Positions 35,301 to 45,100 of a stretch of DNA of 64,000 nucleotides are shown here, one piece after another. The position numbers and the translations under genes are program-made. The stretch spans positions 1 through 64,000 of IMG/VR virus record IMGVR_UViG_3300012017_000779. One strand, given 5' to 3'. The notes beneath the pieces were generated by a model, which was not told the DNA's origin, did not search any database, and was given only the letters and a program-made list of their open reading frames with translations. The stretch is from a virus. Numbering within the stretch: position 1 is the stretch's first letter; each line of letters begins with the position of its first letter.

Positions 35301-36402
35301 ATCTAGATTCAGATATGGCTGCATTTATACTTCTTACATCTTGATAAAATCCACCTGCAGTTTTAAAAGCTGTAGCTAAATTAGTAAGATTAGATGTTTT
35401 AGCATTTTGAAATGATCTTCTAGCATTATTTACTGGATTAAGAAAAGAACCTACTGGAGTATCTAAAAGATAATTTGCATCTTTCCAAAATGAATTTGCA
35501 CTTTTTAAATTATTTAAAGACTGTACAGTTTGTACTGTATTTTCTGCATCTTTAGCAAACTTAAGTCCTTTTGCTGCTTTATATACATTACTTAAAGAAT
35601 TTTTTGTAGCTCCTAAAAAACTTAAACCTCCTGTTACCGGAGCCAAAAGACCAGCAGCAATTTCTTCAGTTACTATTTCAGAAATAATTCCTGCAGTATA
35701 ACCAAAGTTCATAAATGTATTACTAAAAAAAGGAACTAAACCTTTTTTAGTAGATGTACCAATAGCAGCTGCTTCTTCATATTCTCTAGCATCATCTAAA
35801 TCACCACTAGTAAAATCACCATGAACCATTTTTAATAAACTTTTTGGTCCAGCTACAAAACCTCTTGTAAATAATGGTACAAAAGAATGTGTTAATTGTC
35901 TACCAAAGTCTTGCCATGCAGAAGTGTTTTCATTAAAAGTAGATTCATTATCTTTCATAGGATTAAATCCTATTTTATCAAATGTTTCTGTTCCATATGC
36001 ATAGTATCTTTTAAAGTGTGCATTTCCACTACTTCCAGCATTATAAGAATATAATTTTGCAGTTGAACCTTTTTGTTCATGTGATTTTGATAAAGATGTT
36101 AAATAATTCTTAATTAAAGAAACTTTTTCTCTAGGATCTATACCTTTACTATTATATGCAATACCACCTTTTTTTGGAGGTGTGCCTACAATATATTTTC
36201 TTACATTTTTTGATTGATTAACTAAACCTTTTGGAACTAATGGATTTTCTAAAGCAGGAGGATTTGCTTTACCAAAATCAATTGGATCACCTTCAAATGG
36301 AGTATAATTTTTAGCATCTGGATTAAGAGAATTTATACTTCCAACAGCAGGTCCTAATGTATCAAGAGGATTAAAACCTTCTTCATTGTTATTTAATGCC
36401 AT
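29386..36402 (-). CDS. Giant ejected-type protein with GNAT and PD-(D/E)XK domains
   Basis: 2338 residues. The N terminus is disordered; residues about 220-290 are rich in Ala, Gly and hydrophobics (FMNFGYTAGIISEIV, GGLSFLGA) and may meet membranes. The middle is coiled-coil rich. A GNAT acetyltransferase fold occupies about 1580-1690, with the acetyl-CoA loop in EVGKGQGSKMFETLIRYL at about 1620-1640 and a following GEGAIKMHNKA helix. A PD-(D/E)XK nuclease domain lies at about 1740-1880: GEIDLIVVD (Asp near 1806), IDIKTGS (D1819, K1821) and YTLQQAVYRELL with the conserved glutamine. It sits between the 999-codon gene and the RNA polymerase and overlaps both. Most likely it is co-packaged cargo whose enzymes act on host DNA or proteins after entry; the targets are unknown. 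Confidence 0.75.
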   Translation of the reverse strand: MALNNNEEGFNPLDTLGPAVGSINSLNPDAKNYTPFEGDPIDFGKANPPALENPLVPKGLVNQSKNVRKYIVGTPPKKGGIAYNSKGIDPREKVSLIKNYLTSLSKSHEQKGSTAKLYSYNAGSSGNAHFKRYYAYGTETFDKIGFNPMKDNESTFNENTSAWQDFGRQLTHSFVPLFTRGFVAGPKSLLKMVHGDFTSGDLDDAREYEEAAAIGTSTKKGLVPFFSNTFMNFGYTAGIISEIVTEEIAAGLLAPVTGGLSFLGATKNSLSNVYKAAKGLKFAKDAENTVQTVQSLNNLKSANSFWKDANYLLDTPVGSFLNPVNNARRSFQNAKTSNLTNLATAFKTAGGFYQDVRSINAAISESRLEAGMVQDKVYNNKYDQFYLRNKRAPTNEEQEDMTKVSVKSGLETFYKNAGLIYGTNKITFGNILNKGGIKNYFKNATQDIMNVSHKSFGTIGKVLYDKTAKQFLYQSSVGYQGFKNLAKSWMKQPLSKSVLGSIKYFKSNFSEGFQENAQEIIARANEKWYTDSYNSPYLKASLFNNAVNSINLKNNSGTPLSIYNEELNKEFSAQGFETFASGFFMGTLGGGMNKTFSLLQNAYGRIFDKAGYKAWTEQKEAVTNTLVNELNKIDINDLLSNRYVNAGSQDTLSLIKEQANTKESKDAELDSLINQVSTMIKTGSSEIFQDKLKSLRDVSDEALQEELKFDDLKDAERYRLKIDKTINKIDSIKEAYETVSENFPNPINNDNMPDRSDPNYVEAAALRNGWDVAVKNIVYANEAFKDVANRISSIKQTYLKNSTLKNVSSSKISPLFQVKLLADSINSFELELDMLKKGVKSKTSTTIESDKIKINDLEEEISTLKEFKTSYDAFNRFTNRSEYTKEVQEELQQDTEQDITAEDIEEKMSKLYGKEDDEEKMIELLSNLKKSHDSYLRTLAKAQDTNIFSTELDDAFVQLVDFYKLNKDSRNLASHIELLSDPENFYGLVRKNTEWSKRLYKNRKKYFRDLVKQEIANIESNALLNAMADEGLYMSANDYSDWQTLRTRPSEFFNSIDGEVYKIDTVKYNEIYDKYLSKDRDLKAKSKFSEVSNVIADYTEELVKLEEKKQNELDLLEKTVTQIPEESIELKGNAKSISIKNVDEILNNNSYIELTPKNSETTIILYKDDQGVLRYNDETGDVYDLNDKTRFTENKVYSEELIPDPIKVTEIENRYAKEKLDIIKNFETSKSLTDLEFEDPYIIGESDFKAMSDGLKDKLYKDFQTTLPSKTTEDKINAPDASSKAFQDWVNTDASAKTIIDEFNKDIELISEFTFQNNDKTVNTNDLSTNQIIAVVNEKSKELNKLREELSKLKEDDPNYNIKKLEIETLSEETKKLLKVNKSRSLQERTTPQKKVIKEIEKLIALNKSVQKDYVLTEDDPVTGLKKGDKAYLIDNLVHRRVTNAIQAYLEKYEYSSYKLVEKSYDDTIRKNGLNEASVDAFIKLLKDGGASGINDKLFTELSKDIKSFITSNVVNNKIESLNNQIKSLKEDIALSKKAKNKDRVKTLNADLKTLTAKLTALGTTDTKADIEYLGTPEISKIEIGTINNIVINGDLYQFKTKDGLISGVMISPTEFRIDGISANEVGKGQGSKMFETLIRYLKAKGVKTLKTESAGEGAIKMHNKAVDKGLLTKVKEDGRFAIFTINNTELAALDTTVETDINNEELFDKVLNLISEKSYEDGRVAGNYVDLIKDYFQYGKKPEFDEKIISKKAYEELFNDDTGYIVQLGKKFKDEGYYIVGNNLVVWDSNIVTEEGKKDRIAGEIDLIVVDKKGNAFIIDIKTGSKSKWTNFNSLTNSFDNKKYSKRNEYTLQQAVYRELLKRQTGVETEIGLLPIERESDKETDQIISAKKPLAAGLAKEVIYEFDDDGKVKKNKFKDPKGDKDFEEKIFKTGPNNAINDVFIPLSLESVAEEIDDLLAPKDDEGAQSFSFESPDIKQTSQEVQLLKNKNAVIINSYKKDLENSQISLDKLENILKSITIPDISNIAISNAFIADRLKVSEDGDNKFKNYYDKHKSFEDSTKPPHENQLMAAKILNATKIITDVEYQSIESQDLNMAEVSELIHNAVIRIEYLIANDTSNAQEFKVYQKTLFSYMGQSSFHMNLQDTVNVLGNLNKTNYNSLLTNEILKLTNKLQYAKIDFQKKNILGSIEKLTNLKDNLLSLYGEVKEEFVSPIEVNSRYFKNNKDYTQVTVMKVDGDKITIKGNRKNSKESIVNTKDLLNKDLYLTSEDIENLKSEESTYEANESEKTILKEVQNTTDTFINSTEDKNKATEIGLKDNITKIEDDLLTKIKNCQ

Positions 36403-39388
36403 AACTATTCATTTGTTGAAAAGTAGTAAAATAATCATCTTTAAGATTTGGAAAAAATTCATTAACTAATGAATTTCTAAATTCAGTTAATTGATTTCCA
36501 TAAACAGTTGAACTTTCAGTAAAAGTTTCAATTGTTTTTTTACCAGTATTAGGATCAATAAAAGGAAAAGTACCTGTTACAGTAAAATCACTTGGACCTC
36601 CTAAACTTTTATTAATTTGAAATTTATAATCATTATCTGTAAGATCTTCATATTTATATGGTTTACCTCTACTAATATTTGCAGCAAGAGGATCTTCAAA
36701 ATAATCTTTATACATTTGACTTTCCATTTCTTTATTTTTCATCATATATGTAATACCATTTTTTAACATTAAATCTGCTTGATTTTGACTTAATATTCCT
36801 GATTTTTTAACTGAACCATCAGTATTTAATTGACGAGTATTTTCAGTAATCCACTCTATATCAGGTTTTAAAATATAACCTCCTATATCACTTTTACTAC
36901 CTGCAGTAGGTAATACAGTAAGTTTAACTACTCCAAATTTACTTTTAGGATTATCAATATCTGCTCTAAACTTATTTAATATTTGTAAACCTAAGTCATT
37001 TCTTTTAAAATCAGATCCAGCTTTATCATAAGCATTGGCACTATAACCCATAAAAGAAACTCTATCAGTTTTAGAATTTTGCCAGTCAAATTTATCTAAA
37101 TCATACATGGCTTCTCCCCAATAAGTTCTACCAACAGGATTATTAGGATGTACAACAATTGAACTTAGTGCATCTACTGCTATTCCAGTACCAGTTCCAC
37201 GTAAACCAGCATCATTATTTTTTAAAAAGTCACTATCACTATATAATTTATTAGCTCTTGTATTAAAAAAGTCATACTCTTCATAATCTCCACCTTCAGA
37301 TCTACCAATACCTGGTATCATATCTTTAGCCTTTTCCCAATAAGATCTTCCATCATAAGTATATTTTCCTGCTTTTGCTAATGCAGCAAAGTATTCATCT
37401 TTTGTTCTTTTGTTGCCACTTTCATCAAATAAATATTGAACATTACCTCTATTTTCACCAGTAAGTTCATTCATTATTTTACTTTCAATAAGTTTTGATG
37501 TTTTTATTTTCCACTTTTCAGTTTCATCTAAATATCTAAAAGTGTCATCTAATACTAATTTACCAGCTACATACTGTTTATATGGTTCATTATCTTTTTG
37601 AAATGTAGTAAAAGTACTATCTCCTTTATGATTCGAAATATAATTATTAAATTTATTTACAATTTTTTTAAGATCATTGTCACCAATTCTATTTGTTAAA
37701 TACCAATTTATTGATTTATCATCTTTTATTTGTTTGTCAAATGCATCTAAAGTAACTTTTTTATTTTTACTATAACTTAAAATTTCAGTAGCTTCTGCTT
37801 GACTCATTTTATTACTAGAAACTAAATCATTTAACATATGAGTCATGTTCTTTAATACACCTTGAGCATTATTTTCACCAATAAGCATTTGTGTATCTAC
37901 TTTCATTTTTTGATAATACTTATTTGTTTCATCTGTAACACTACCAGTTTTAAGTGAACCTTTGGGTTCAGAAAAAGTTTGATTTTGATTTTTATATTTT
38001 GCAAAAACTATATTACCATCAGCATCATTAGTCATATAACCTTGTTTAGTATCAACTAAATATTTACCATAAGCAGCTTCTTTCTCAGCAGCAGCTTTAA
38101 TATTTGCTGCTTTTACTGTAGCATTAGCTCTTGTACGTGCTGCACTCATAGTTGCTGCATTTCTTTGAGCAACAAGACGGCTTTCTAATTGATTTTTATA
38201 ATCTGCAAGTTTATATTGATCAACTTTAACATCAGTCTTCATATTTTTTAAAGCAAATAAATTAGCATCTTCTAAAAATTGTTTTTGCATTAAAGCAGCT
38301 GCCATTCCATTATCTACTTTCCATTTTAAAGATTTTACATCACCATAAGGATTTTTAAATTTACCATCAGCATCAACAGTTTCTTTCATGATGTCAGCAT
38401 TTGTTTTTGCTCTATTTAATACTTTAGTATTTATGTCTTTATTTAATTTAAGTTGAGCAATTTCTTTATCAATATTTGGTCCTCCTTTATTTTCTTTTTT
38501 TTGTTTTTCTAAGTCTAGTAACTGAGCATCATAATTTGTATTGACTTCATTTAAATGATCATACTGAGCAATAGATTGATCTTTAAGAACAGTAAACTTG
38601 TCTTCTAAATATTTCATTTCTGCCTTATTCTTATCTCCTCCAAACTGTGCTGCATTAGTTACACCATATCTTTTTCTATCTACATATGCTTTAGTTCTAA
38701 ACCAATCTTGTACTCCTGGATCATCACCAAGACTAGCTTCATATAATTTATATAACGGTTCAACTAACTTTTCACCATTAGTTGTTGTTATTATATAACC
38801 ATTCTTAAACTCAGGTGCAAATTGTACATTTCCAAAGTCTTTAGTAATTTTACTAAGTTCTGCAGTAATATCTCTGTTAGGAGTATAGTTTGATATTTCA
38901 ATATTTCCAGCTTCTTCATCAGTAGCATCTTTAAATTCTTGTAATTCAAACTTAATTTTATCTACTCCTTCACTCCAATATTTTTTATTTTGTATTGGAT
39001 CAATTTTACTTAAGTAACCTTCACCAAGAGAAATTTGAGATTTAGCTTTTTTGGTTTTAACCATGTCAGACATTAAAGCAGCATCTTCATAAAAAGGTTT
39101 AAATATTTGAGAAGCTTGATTAACATTTTGTTCTAAAGATAAATCTAACTGTGATACTCTTTTTAAATTAAATTCAATGTCTTTTAAATATGTGTCTCTT
39201 TTTTTTATATTATTATCTCTTGTTAAATCAGCATTATAGTATTCACTATACATACTATTTAAAGCCTTCCAATTACTATCATATTGAGACTGTTTAGTCT
39301 GCATAATATTTTGATAGAAATTGTAGTCAGGCTCAAAAGGCTGAAATTGAGGAATGTAATCTGTGACACCTTGGATGTACGTTGCCAT
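36389..39388 (-). CDS. Cargo/internal virion protein, first gene of the RNA polymerase unit
   Basis: 999 residues. Starts MATYIQGVTDYIPQFQPFEP, then long charged helices (DYNFYQNIMQTKQSQYDSNW, KDIEFNLKRVSQLDLSLEQN) and an Ala-rich helix (ARTRANATVKAANIKAAAEK, about 415-440). The N-terminal pattern resembles a conserved protein next to the RNA polymerase genes of crAss-like phages, but no enzymatic domain is seen. A promoter-like element lies 14-40 bases upstream. It overlaps the 2338-codon gene by 14 bases, so it is co-translated with the rest of the cargo. Function inferred from position. Confidence 0.65.
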   Translation of the reverse strand: MATYIQGVTDYIPQFQPFEPDYNFYQNIMQTKQSQYDSNWKALNSMYSEYYNADLTRDNNIKKRDTYLKDIEFNLKRVSQLDLSLEQNVNQASQIFKPFYEDAALMSDMVKTKKAKSQISLGEGYLSKIDPIQNKKYWSEGVDKIKFELQEFKDATDEEAGNIEISNYTPNRDITAELSKITKDFGNVQFAPEFKNGYIITTTNGEKLVEPLYKLYEASLGDDPGVQDWFRTKAYVDRKRYGVTNAAQFGGDKNKAEMKYLEDKFTVLKDQSIAQYDHLNEVNTNYDAQLLDLEKQKKENKGGPNIDKEIAQLKLNKDINTKVLNRAKTNADIMKETVDADGKFKNPYGDVKSLKWKVDNGMAAALMQKQFLEDANLFALKNMKTDVKVDQYKLADYKNQLESRLVAQRNAATMSAARTRANATVKAANIKAAAEKEAAYGKYLVDTKQGYMTNDADGNIVFAKYKNQNQTFSEPKGSLKTGSVTDETNKYYQKMKVDTQMLIGENNAQGVLKNMTHMLNDLVSSNKMSQAEATEILSYSKNKKVTLDAFDKQIKDDKSINWYLTNRIGDNDLKKIVNKFNNYISNHKGDSTFTTFQKDNEPYKQYVAGKLVLDDTFRYLDETEKWKIKTSKLIESKIMNELTGENRGNVQYLFDESGNKRTKDEYFAALAKAGKYTYDGRSYWEKAKDMIPGIGRSEGGDYEEYDFFNTRANKLYSDSDFLKNNDAGLRGTGTGIAVDALSSIVVHPNNPVGRTYWGEAMYDLDKFDWQNSKTDRVSFMGYSANAYDKAGSDFKRNDLGLQILNKFRADIDNPKSKFGVVKLTVLPTAGSKSDIGGYILKPDIEWITENTRQLNTDGSVKKSGILSQNQADLMLKNGITYMMKNKEMESQMYKDYFEDPLAANISRGKPYKYEDLTDNDYKFQINKSLGGPSDFTVTGTFPFIDPNTGKKTIETFTESSTVYGNQLTEFRNSLVNEFFPNLKDDYFTTFQQMNSYGIK

Positions 39389-39401
39389 AATTTATCTTTA
39401 T

Positions 39402-39427
39402 CTATATTGTAAATATATTAAAATTTT
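39402..39427 (-). promoter_or_regulatory. Putative late promoter of the RNA polymerase/cargo unit
   Basis: Minus strand reads AATATATTTACAATATAG about 14 bases before the start at 39388. It belongs to the same class as elements at 46096-46120, 59166-59190 and 63540-63562, and shares 12 exact bases with the HNH upstream region at 2914-2925. Confidence 0.45.
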
Positions 39428-39429
39428 AT

Positions 39430-39444
39430 AAGTTTAATAAACTT
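39430..39444. terminator. AT-rich palindrome, possible weak terminator or regulator site
   Basis: AAGTTT-AAT-AAACTT lies between the 882-codon gene and the promoter-like element of the next unit. As RNA it would form a six-pair all-AU/GU-poor hairpin, too weak for a strong terminator; a protein-binding operator is equally possible. The same arrangement occurs at 46134-46148. Confidence 0.35.
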
Positions 39445-39459
39445 TAAAAATTTAGTTGG

Positions 39460-42108
39460 TTAATAATTAGGATATACTGTATAAACATAACCTCCATACT
39501 CAAAGGATTCACCACCATATTTATGATTGTCCATATAAATTTTAATACAATTGTTTAAAGCATTACCTGATTGATCTTTACAATGTTCTTCTGCATCTTC
39601 ATAAGTATTTTTTCTTTTTGTACTATCAAGTGTTTTATCAGTTGGAGTATATGTTACTCTTCCACCTGGTCCAGCATCAGTTTGATAGTTAGGATACATT
39701 TGATTAAGAGCATCAGTTTTCCATTTATTAGTTACTGCAGTATTATAAGCATTTCTTAAGTTTTGTCTACCTTGTAACTTAGCATTATCAAACTGTTGAT
39801 TAGCAATAGTATTTTTATCAAAAACTCTATTTGCCATTTGTTGGTTTAACATAGATTCTTGATTTCTTATACCTACTTGTGTACCTTCAAACTGGTTTGC
39901 TATGTTTACATTCTGATTATTTATATTACTCAAAGTATTTGCAGCTTGTGCAGCAGCATTTCCTTGAGTTGCAGCATTTCTGGCACCTAATCCTTGAGCA
40001 CCTGCAAAAGATGCAGAAGCTTGAGAAGCAATATTTGCTTGTTCAGATTGTGCACCTAATTCTCTTGTAGGATCTAAAAATGTAGGTCTTGGTTCTTCAA
40101 GATCAACTCTTGCTTCCCATGGCATATACTTTTTAATACTTGCTAAATCAGATACAGCACCCATAGTATTTACATTATCTTGTAACCACCATTCAGCAGG
40201 TTTTCTTTCACCAGGTACAACTTTATCAGTAGTTGTAGTAGTTGAATCTTCTTTAGTTTTTTCTTCTGTAGTTTTTGTTGTTTCATAACATGATGCATCA
40301 TCAGCTATACAATTTCCATCTTTATCTACTGGAGCTTTTTTAGTATTACCTTGAGCATCTTTATATATACTACCATCAGTTTTTTTACAAAGACAAGGAT
40401 CTTTTGCTTCATCTGGTAACTTTTCAAAATCAAAATTTATAGGTGTTCTTGAAGATGTAAAAGCTCCAAAATCAGAATCAATTCCTTGTCCTGATGTGTT
40501 GTCAAAACCAAAATCACTTATAAGACTAGACTTTAAATTAGTTAATTCATTTTCAGTATAGGCTGGTCTTCCAGAAGCAACTTTTTTAGCATTAAGTTCT
40601 TTTACTTTATTAGGTATATAATCATTATTAATCCAAGTTTGAAATTCTTTAACTTTAGGATTATTTTTTCCTGGTCCACCTGGCTTATTTATTTCTTCTA
40701 ATAATTCAGCATATTCTGGATATACTCCATCCCATTTAGCAAAACTTGTTAAGTTTTTTTCAGCATTTCCAAAACCTATTTTAGAAGGTTTTTGAACATC
40801 CTCATATTCATCAACACCAACAGCTTCATCATTAAGTTTAATACCATATTCTTTAGTATAATCAGTTTTTGACTGTTGTTTTGTTTTATTTTTTTTATCA
40901 CCAGGACCACCTACAACATACTTAGGCATACCACCATAAGCCATTTCATATGGATCATCATAAAAAGGCATATCATAGCCACCCATAGACATACCATAAG
41001 CTGCCATAGGAGCTTGTTGCATCTGTCTTGGATCTTGTTCTTGTCCACCTTGCATTTGTTGCATAACACCCATTACAAGTTGTTGTACTTGATCTTCAGG
41101 CATTCCTAATTCTACAAAAATTTGTGCAATTGCTTCAGGAGGAACTTGACCTTGCAATAACTCAACAGTTAACTCTTCAGGTTCAGCACCTTGTTGTAAA
41201 GCCTCTGCAACTTGTTGCATAATCTGCATCATTTGTTGATCTTGACCACCTTGTTGTGGTTGCTGTTGAGCTTGTTGTTGTTGCATCATCATCATTTCTT
41301 CTTCAGATGGTTGTTGCATTCCTTCTTGAGCTCTTCTTAATCTTCTCATTCCACCATATCTCATCATTTCTTCTTGTGATTGTGCAGTTGGTTCACCATT
41401 AGGCATTTCCATAACTTCTTCTTCCTCTTCTTGAGGCATGTTATTATTATTAGATTGCTGTTGACCTTTTGGATTTTCTTTTTTAGGAATTAAATCTTCT
41501 TCAGTAATACCATTAGCTTCCATGTATGGTTCAGATAATTTAGGGATTCCTTGAGGAAATCCTTTTTTAGATTCCTGAGCAAGAGCAAGAGCACCTAATT
41601 TAATAACATAATTTTTAATCATCATTTCAGCAGTTTTTATATCTAACTTATCTGAATTACGATCTTGTAAAATTTCTCTATATCTATTTATATCAAATTT
41701 TTTAGACATTTCTGCAGGAGTATAACCACCTTTTTTTGTAGGCATGTTAAACATTTTTAATAATACCGGATCATTAATCATCATAGCTTTGGTATCACTA
41801 AAAATAAAACTATCATCTGGAAGATTTAATGGTACACCACCTTTAGTATGTCTTGGACCTTCTATATTAAAAAATGAAGGAATTTTACTGCCATCTATAT
41901 TACCTATTACAGTTTCTCCACCTTCAGCTTCTAAGTTAGCATCTTTTCTAGGTACCGCAGTTATACTTTTAGTAACCTTGATATTAGAATGATCTTTAAA
42001 ATTAGTGTTGCTATCACCAAATGATGACACATCATTTTTTAAAGAACCATCTACTTGATAGCCAACTTTTGCTTTTGGTAAAGATTTTATTCTTACTTTA
42101 TAGTACAT
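39460..42108 (-). CDS. Low-complexity virion-like protein with GG-motif tails (882 residues)
   Basis: The N-terminal 100 residues (YYKVRIKSLPKA, EAEGGETVIGNIDG, GPRHTKGGVPLNLPDDSFIF) resemble a conserved crAss-like phage virion protein. Residues about 200-370 are very rich in Gln, Met and Glu (EEEMMMMQQQQAQQQPQQ). Short GG motifs recur: MRYGGMRRLRRAQEG, MAYGGMPKYVVGG and, at the end, KYGGESFEYGGYVYTV. An Ala/Asn/Gln-rich region (GARNAATQGNAAAQAANTL) near 720-800 looks like a helical rod. The gene follows the 1322-codon gene by ten bases, and the two share the GG motif. No enzyme domain is visible; a structural or internal virion role is inferred. Confidence 0.65.
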   Translation of the reverse strand: MYYKVRIKSLPKAKVGYQVDGSLKNDVSSFGDSNTNFKDHSNIKVTKSITAVPRKDANLEAEGGETVIGNIDGSKIPSFFNIEGPRHTKGGVPLNLPDDSFIFSDTKAMMINDPVLLKMFNMPTKKGGYTPAEMSKKFDINRYREILQDRNSDKLDIKTAEMMIKNYVIKLGALALAQESKKGFPQGIPKLSEPYMEANGITEEDLIPKKENPKGQQQSNNNNMPQEEEEEVMEMPNGEPTAQSQEEMMRYGGMRRLRRAQEGMQQPSEEEMMMMQQQQAQQQPQQGGQDQQMMQIMQQVAEALQQGAEPEELTVELLQGQVPPEAIAQIFVELGMPEDQVQQLVMGVMQQMQGGQEQDPRQMQQAPMAAYGMSMGGYDMPFYDDPYEMAYGGMPKYVVGGPGDKKNKTKQQSKTDYTKEYGIKLNDEAVGVDEYEDVQKPSKIGFGNAEKNLTSFAKWDGVYPEYAELLEEINKPGGPGKNNPKVKEFQTWINNDYIPNKVKELNAKKVASGRPAYTENELTNLKSSLISDFGFDNTSGQGIDSDFGAFTSSRTPINFDFEKLPDEAKDPCLCKKTDGSIYKDAQGNTKKAPVDKDGNCIADDASCYETTKTTEEKTKEDSTTTTTDKVVPGERKPAEWWLQDNVNTMGAVSDLASIKKYMPWEARVDLEEPRPTFLDPTRELGAQSEQANIASQASASFAGAQGLGARNAATQGNAAAQAANTLSNINNQNVNIANQFEGTQVGIRNQESMLNQQMANRVFDKNTIANQQFDNAKLQGRQNLRNAYNTAVTNKWKTDALNQMYPNYQTDAGPGGRVTYTPTDKTLDSTKRKNTYEDAEEHCKDQSGNALNNCIKIYMDNHKYGGESFEYGGYVYTVYPNY

Positions 42109-42118
42109 AATTAATTAT

Positions 42119-45100
42119 TTATAAAAATTCAACTTGTCCACCTTCTGCCATAAAAGCTCTAATTTGATCTTCAGACATGTATGTTATTTTTTCACCACCC
42201 TCAGCATAAGTTAATTCATCTTCTTCATCTTCTTCTGTATAAGGATCATAATATTCTTCTTCATCTATGTATCCACCATATTGTGCAGATCTACTGTTCC
42301 ACATTTGACCTTGTTCATCAGGTCTATATAATCCTGAATTAGTATCATAATCTCCTTTATCTCTACTAGGATCAGAAGCATAAAGATTATTAGAACTTAA
42401 GTTTTCATACATTTCATTTTCTTTTTTTCTACTTTCTATATTTTTTCTTATACCATCTATAACATCTACACCTGCATTAAATGTTTGTAGTCTTGCTTCA
42501 TTTTTTGATGTATCAGCATTAGCACCAAAAGCAAGGTCTTTTTTATTTTCTACATCAACAGCATACATATCATTAAAGGATGGTTTATCTTCATTTATTT
42601 GAAGATTTCCACTTTTATCTTTTATAACTCCAGGTTTTTCACCAGTCAATGGATTTCTATAATCTTTATCTATTACTCCTGGTTGTTTTATATCTTGAAT
42701 ATTATTTCCAAAGTCAGATCCTGTAGATCTTTTTTTAACAACTTTACCCATAAAATCTACACAATCTCCAGCTGCATTTTTAGTAGAACCCATTGGACAT
42801 TCTCCTGGACTCATAGAAGTTTGAAAACCATCTTCTGCTCTAGGAAGAAACATATCTAAATTACCACCATATTGCATTTCAGTATTTCTTGGTCCTGATG
42901 TATTAATTAATTGATCAGATGAAAAAGGAATTCCTTGTAATTCTTTTGATTGAGTATTTCTTAATTGATTCATTGTATCCTGATTAGATTTAATATCTAA
43001 TCTTCCTGTATTACGATAAGGATGATCTAAAGGAAAATCTGCATAAGGATCATATTTTTTAATTGGCTTACCACCTATTGGATTACCATATTCATCTAAA
43101 CCTTGCATTCTAAGTTTTAAATTATTTATAAAACCATAACCTTGTCTTCCAGATCTTTGATTTTTATTATTTTCTCTAGTATCTTCAGGATAATTATCTC
43201 TAACTGGTTTTTTTGCACCTTGACAATTTGGTGAATTAGGAAAATCTAAACAATATCTATCACGACCTCTTTGAGAAGCATCAGTACCTTTTGATGTAGT
43301 AATAGGTTGACCAGATTGACCATTAAAATACATAGTATATTTTTTTGGTCTACCTGACCAGAATCTAGTTTTATCTACATTTATACTAGATAAGTTACCC
43401 ATATTAATAGGCATAACAATTGTCTTTCCTGTTCTTGGATCATAAACTCTTTGAATTTCATTTCTATAAGTTCTTTGTGGACTTAATATATTTCCGGGAA
43501 AATAATTTTCAATAAATTTTCTAACTCCACCACCTCTTTGAAAATAAGGATCAGTTGTATCTATAGAATTTGAATAATCCATATCTTGTTGAGTAGGATC
43601 ATAACCACCTTGATTAAATTCATATAAATCAGGATTCTCACTATCTACAAAACCTCCATTTTCAAGATTAGGATCAAAAAATCTTCCAAGTCTTTCCATA
43701 AATGATGGATCTCTATAATAATAATCAGATTTCTTTTTTGTTTTTTTAGTAGTAGTTTTCTTTTTATTAGTAGTTGTAAATTTAGGAATTTGATTTTCAG
43801 GAATTATAACTTTATTTTTTTTAATTTCTATTAAAGTAGGAGAAGAATTTCTTTTTACTTCTGGTTTATAAACACTACTTATTATTGGTGTATTTGCTAC
43901 AGTTGCATTTGGATTAACTGTTGCTTGTGTAATTACTTCTTTAGAAGTACCCGTTGGTAAAGTTGAAAATTTTCCTGGTTGTAAATAATCAGGTATTTTA
44001 TCACTATTAGCATCTGTTGTAAAAAAACCATGAGGTAAAAGTGTACCTTGTTTTGGTAAGTCTGTACTTTGAGATTTATTTATTATAGTTGCAACAGTAC
44101 TTGACACTGTACTTTGTGAAGATTTAACAACAGGTTTTTGTGATACTACATCTGGATTATTTCCATTAGCAATATCTACAAGTGGAGAATATCCATAAAA
44201 ATCTATTCTATATTTACTTGGTTTTCCTGTTAACCAATTTGATTTTCTAACATCTACACTATAAGAAGGATGATCATAAGAATGCATTTCATTATTGCTA
44301 TTTTCATTTCTTCTTGGAAAACAATTTGTTTGTCCATTTTCATCTTCAAAACATGTATTGTTTCTTTCATTAAATTGTCCTTTAACAGCATAATCAGTTG
44401 CATCTACATAACCATCTTTATTATAATCTCCTTCTTCAAATGTTGTTGTAGGATAATCATTAACATTAAAATAATCTATATTATCTTCTCTATCTCTTCT
44501 ATTTTGACCTGTTATAAAATCTTTTAATTGGTTTGCTCTATATTTCAACTCATTACCACGAACAACTTTAGGATCTCTTGAACCTGCAGAACCACCTCTT
44601 CTCATCATATCATTTTGAGGTTGCATTTGTTGTTGCATCATTTGATCATATTCTTGTTCAGCTTGTTGTTTTAAGTTAAACATTTCTGTTTCTTTCTTTA
44701 AACTACTTATAAAATTATTTAGTTTTTGTTTTCTAATTTTTTTACCAGTAGGATCTCCTGCTTCAGGATCTTCATCAGATTTTTTTTCTTCACCACCTTC
44801 TGCTTTTTTTGCTAATTTTAAAATAGAATTAACATAAACTCTTTTATTTCTTTTATAATTTCCTCCCATTTTCATTTCAGGAGGTGCATCTAAAGCATAT
44901 TCACTAGATACATCAGATTCTTCTTCTTCTTCTTCAGAATTATCTTCATTTTCATATTCACTATTTTGATTTATATCTTTACTAGCATAATGATTATAAT
45001 ACATTCCTGTTGCAGGATCTACAGTTCCATTTAACATATCTGCCATATTATATGGTAAATAAGTTTCTATTTCTGGAAATACTATACCAGGAGCAGTAGG

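Noticed and set aside
41200-41420. Prion-like or amyloid function of the Gln/Met-rich region
   Set aside because: Low complexity alone is not evidence; similar tracts are common in disordered virion proteins.
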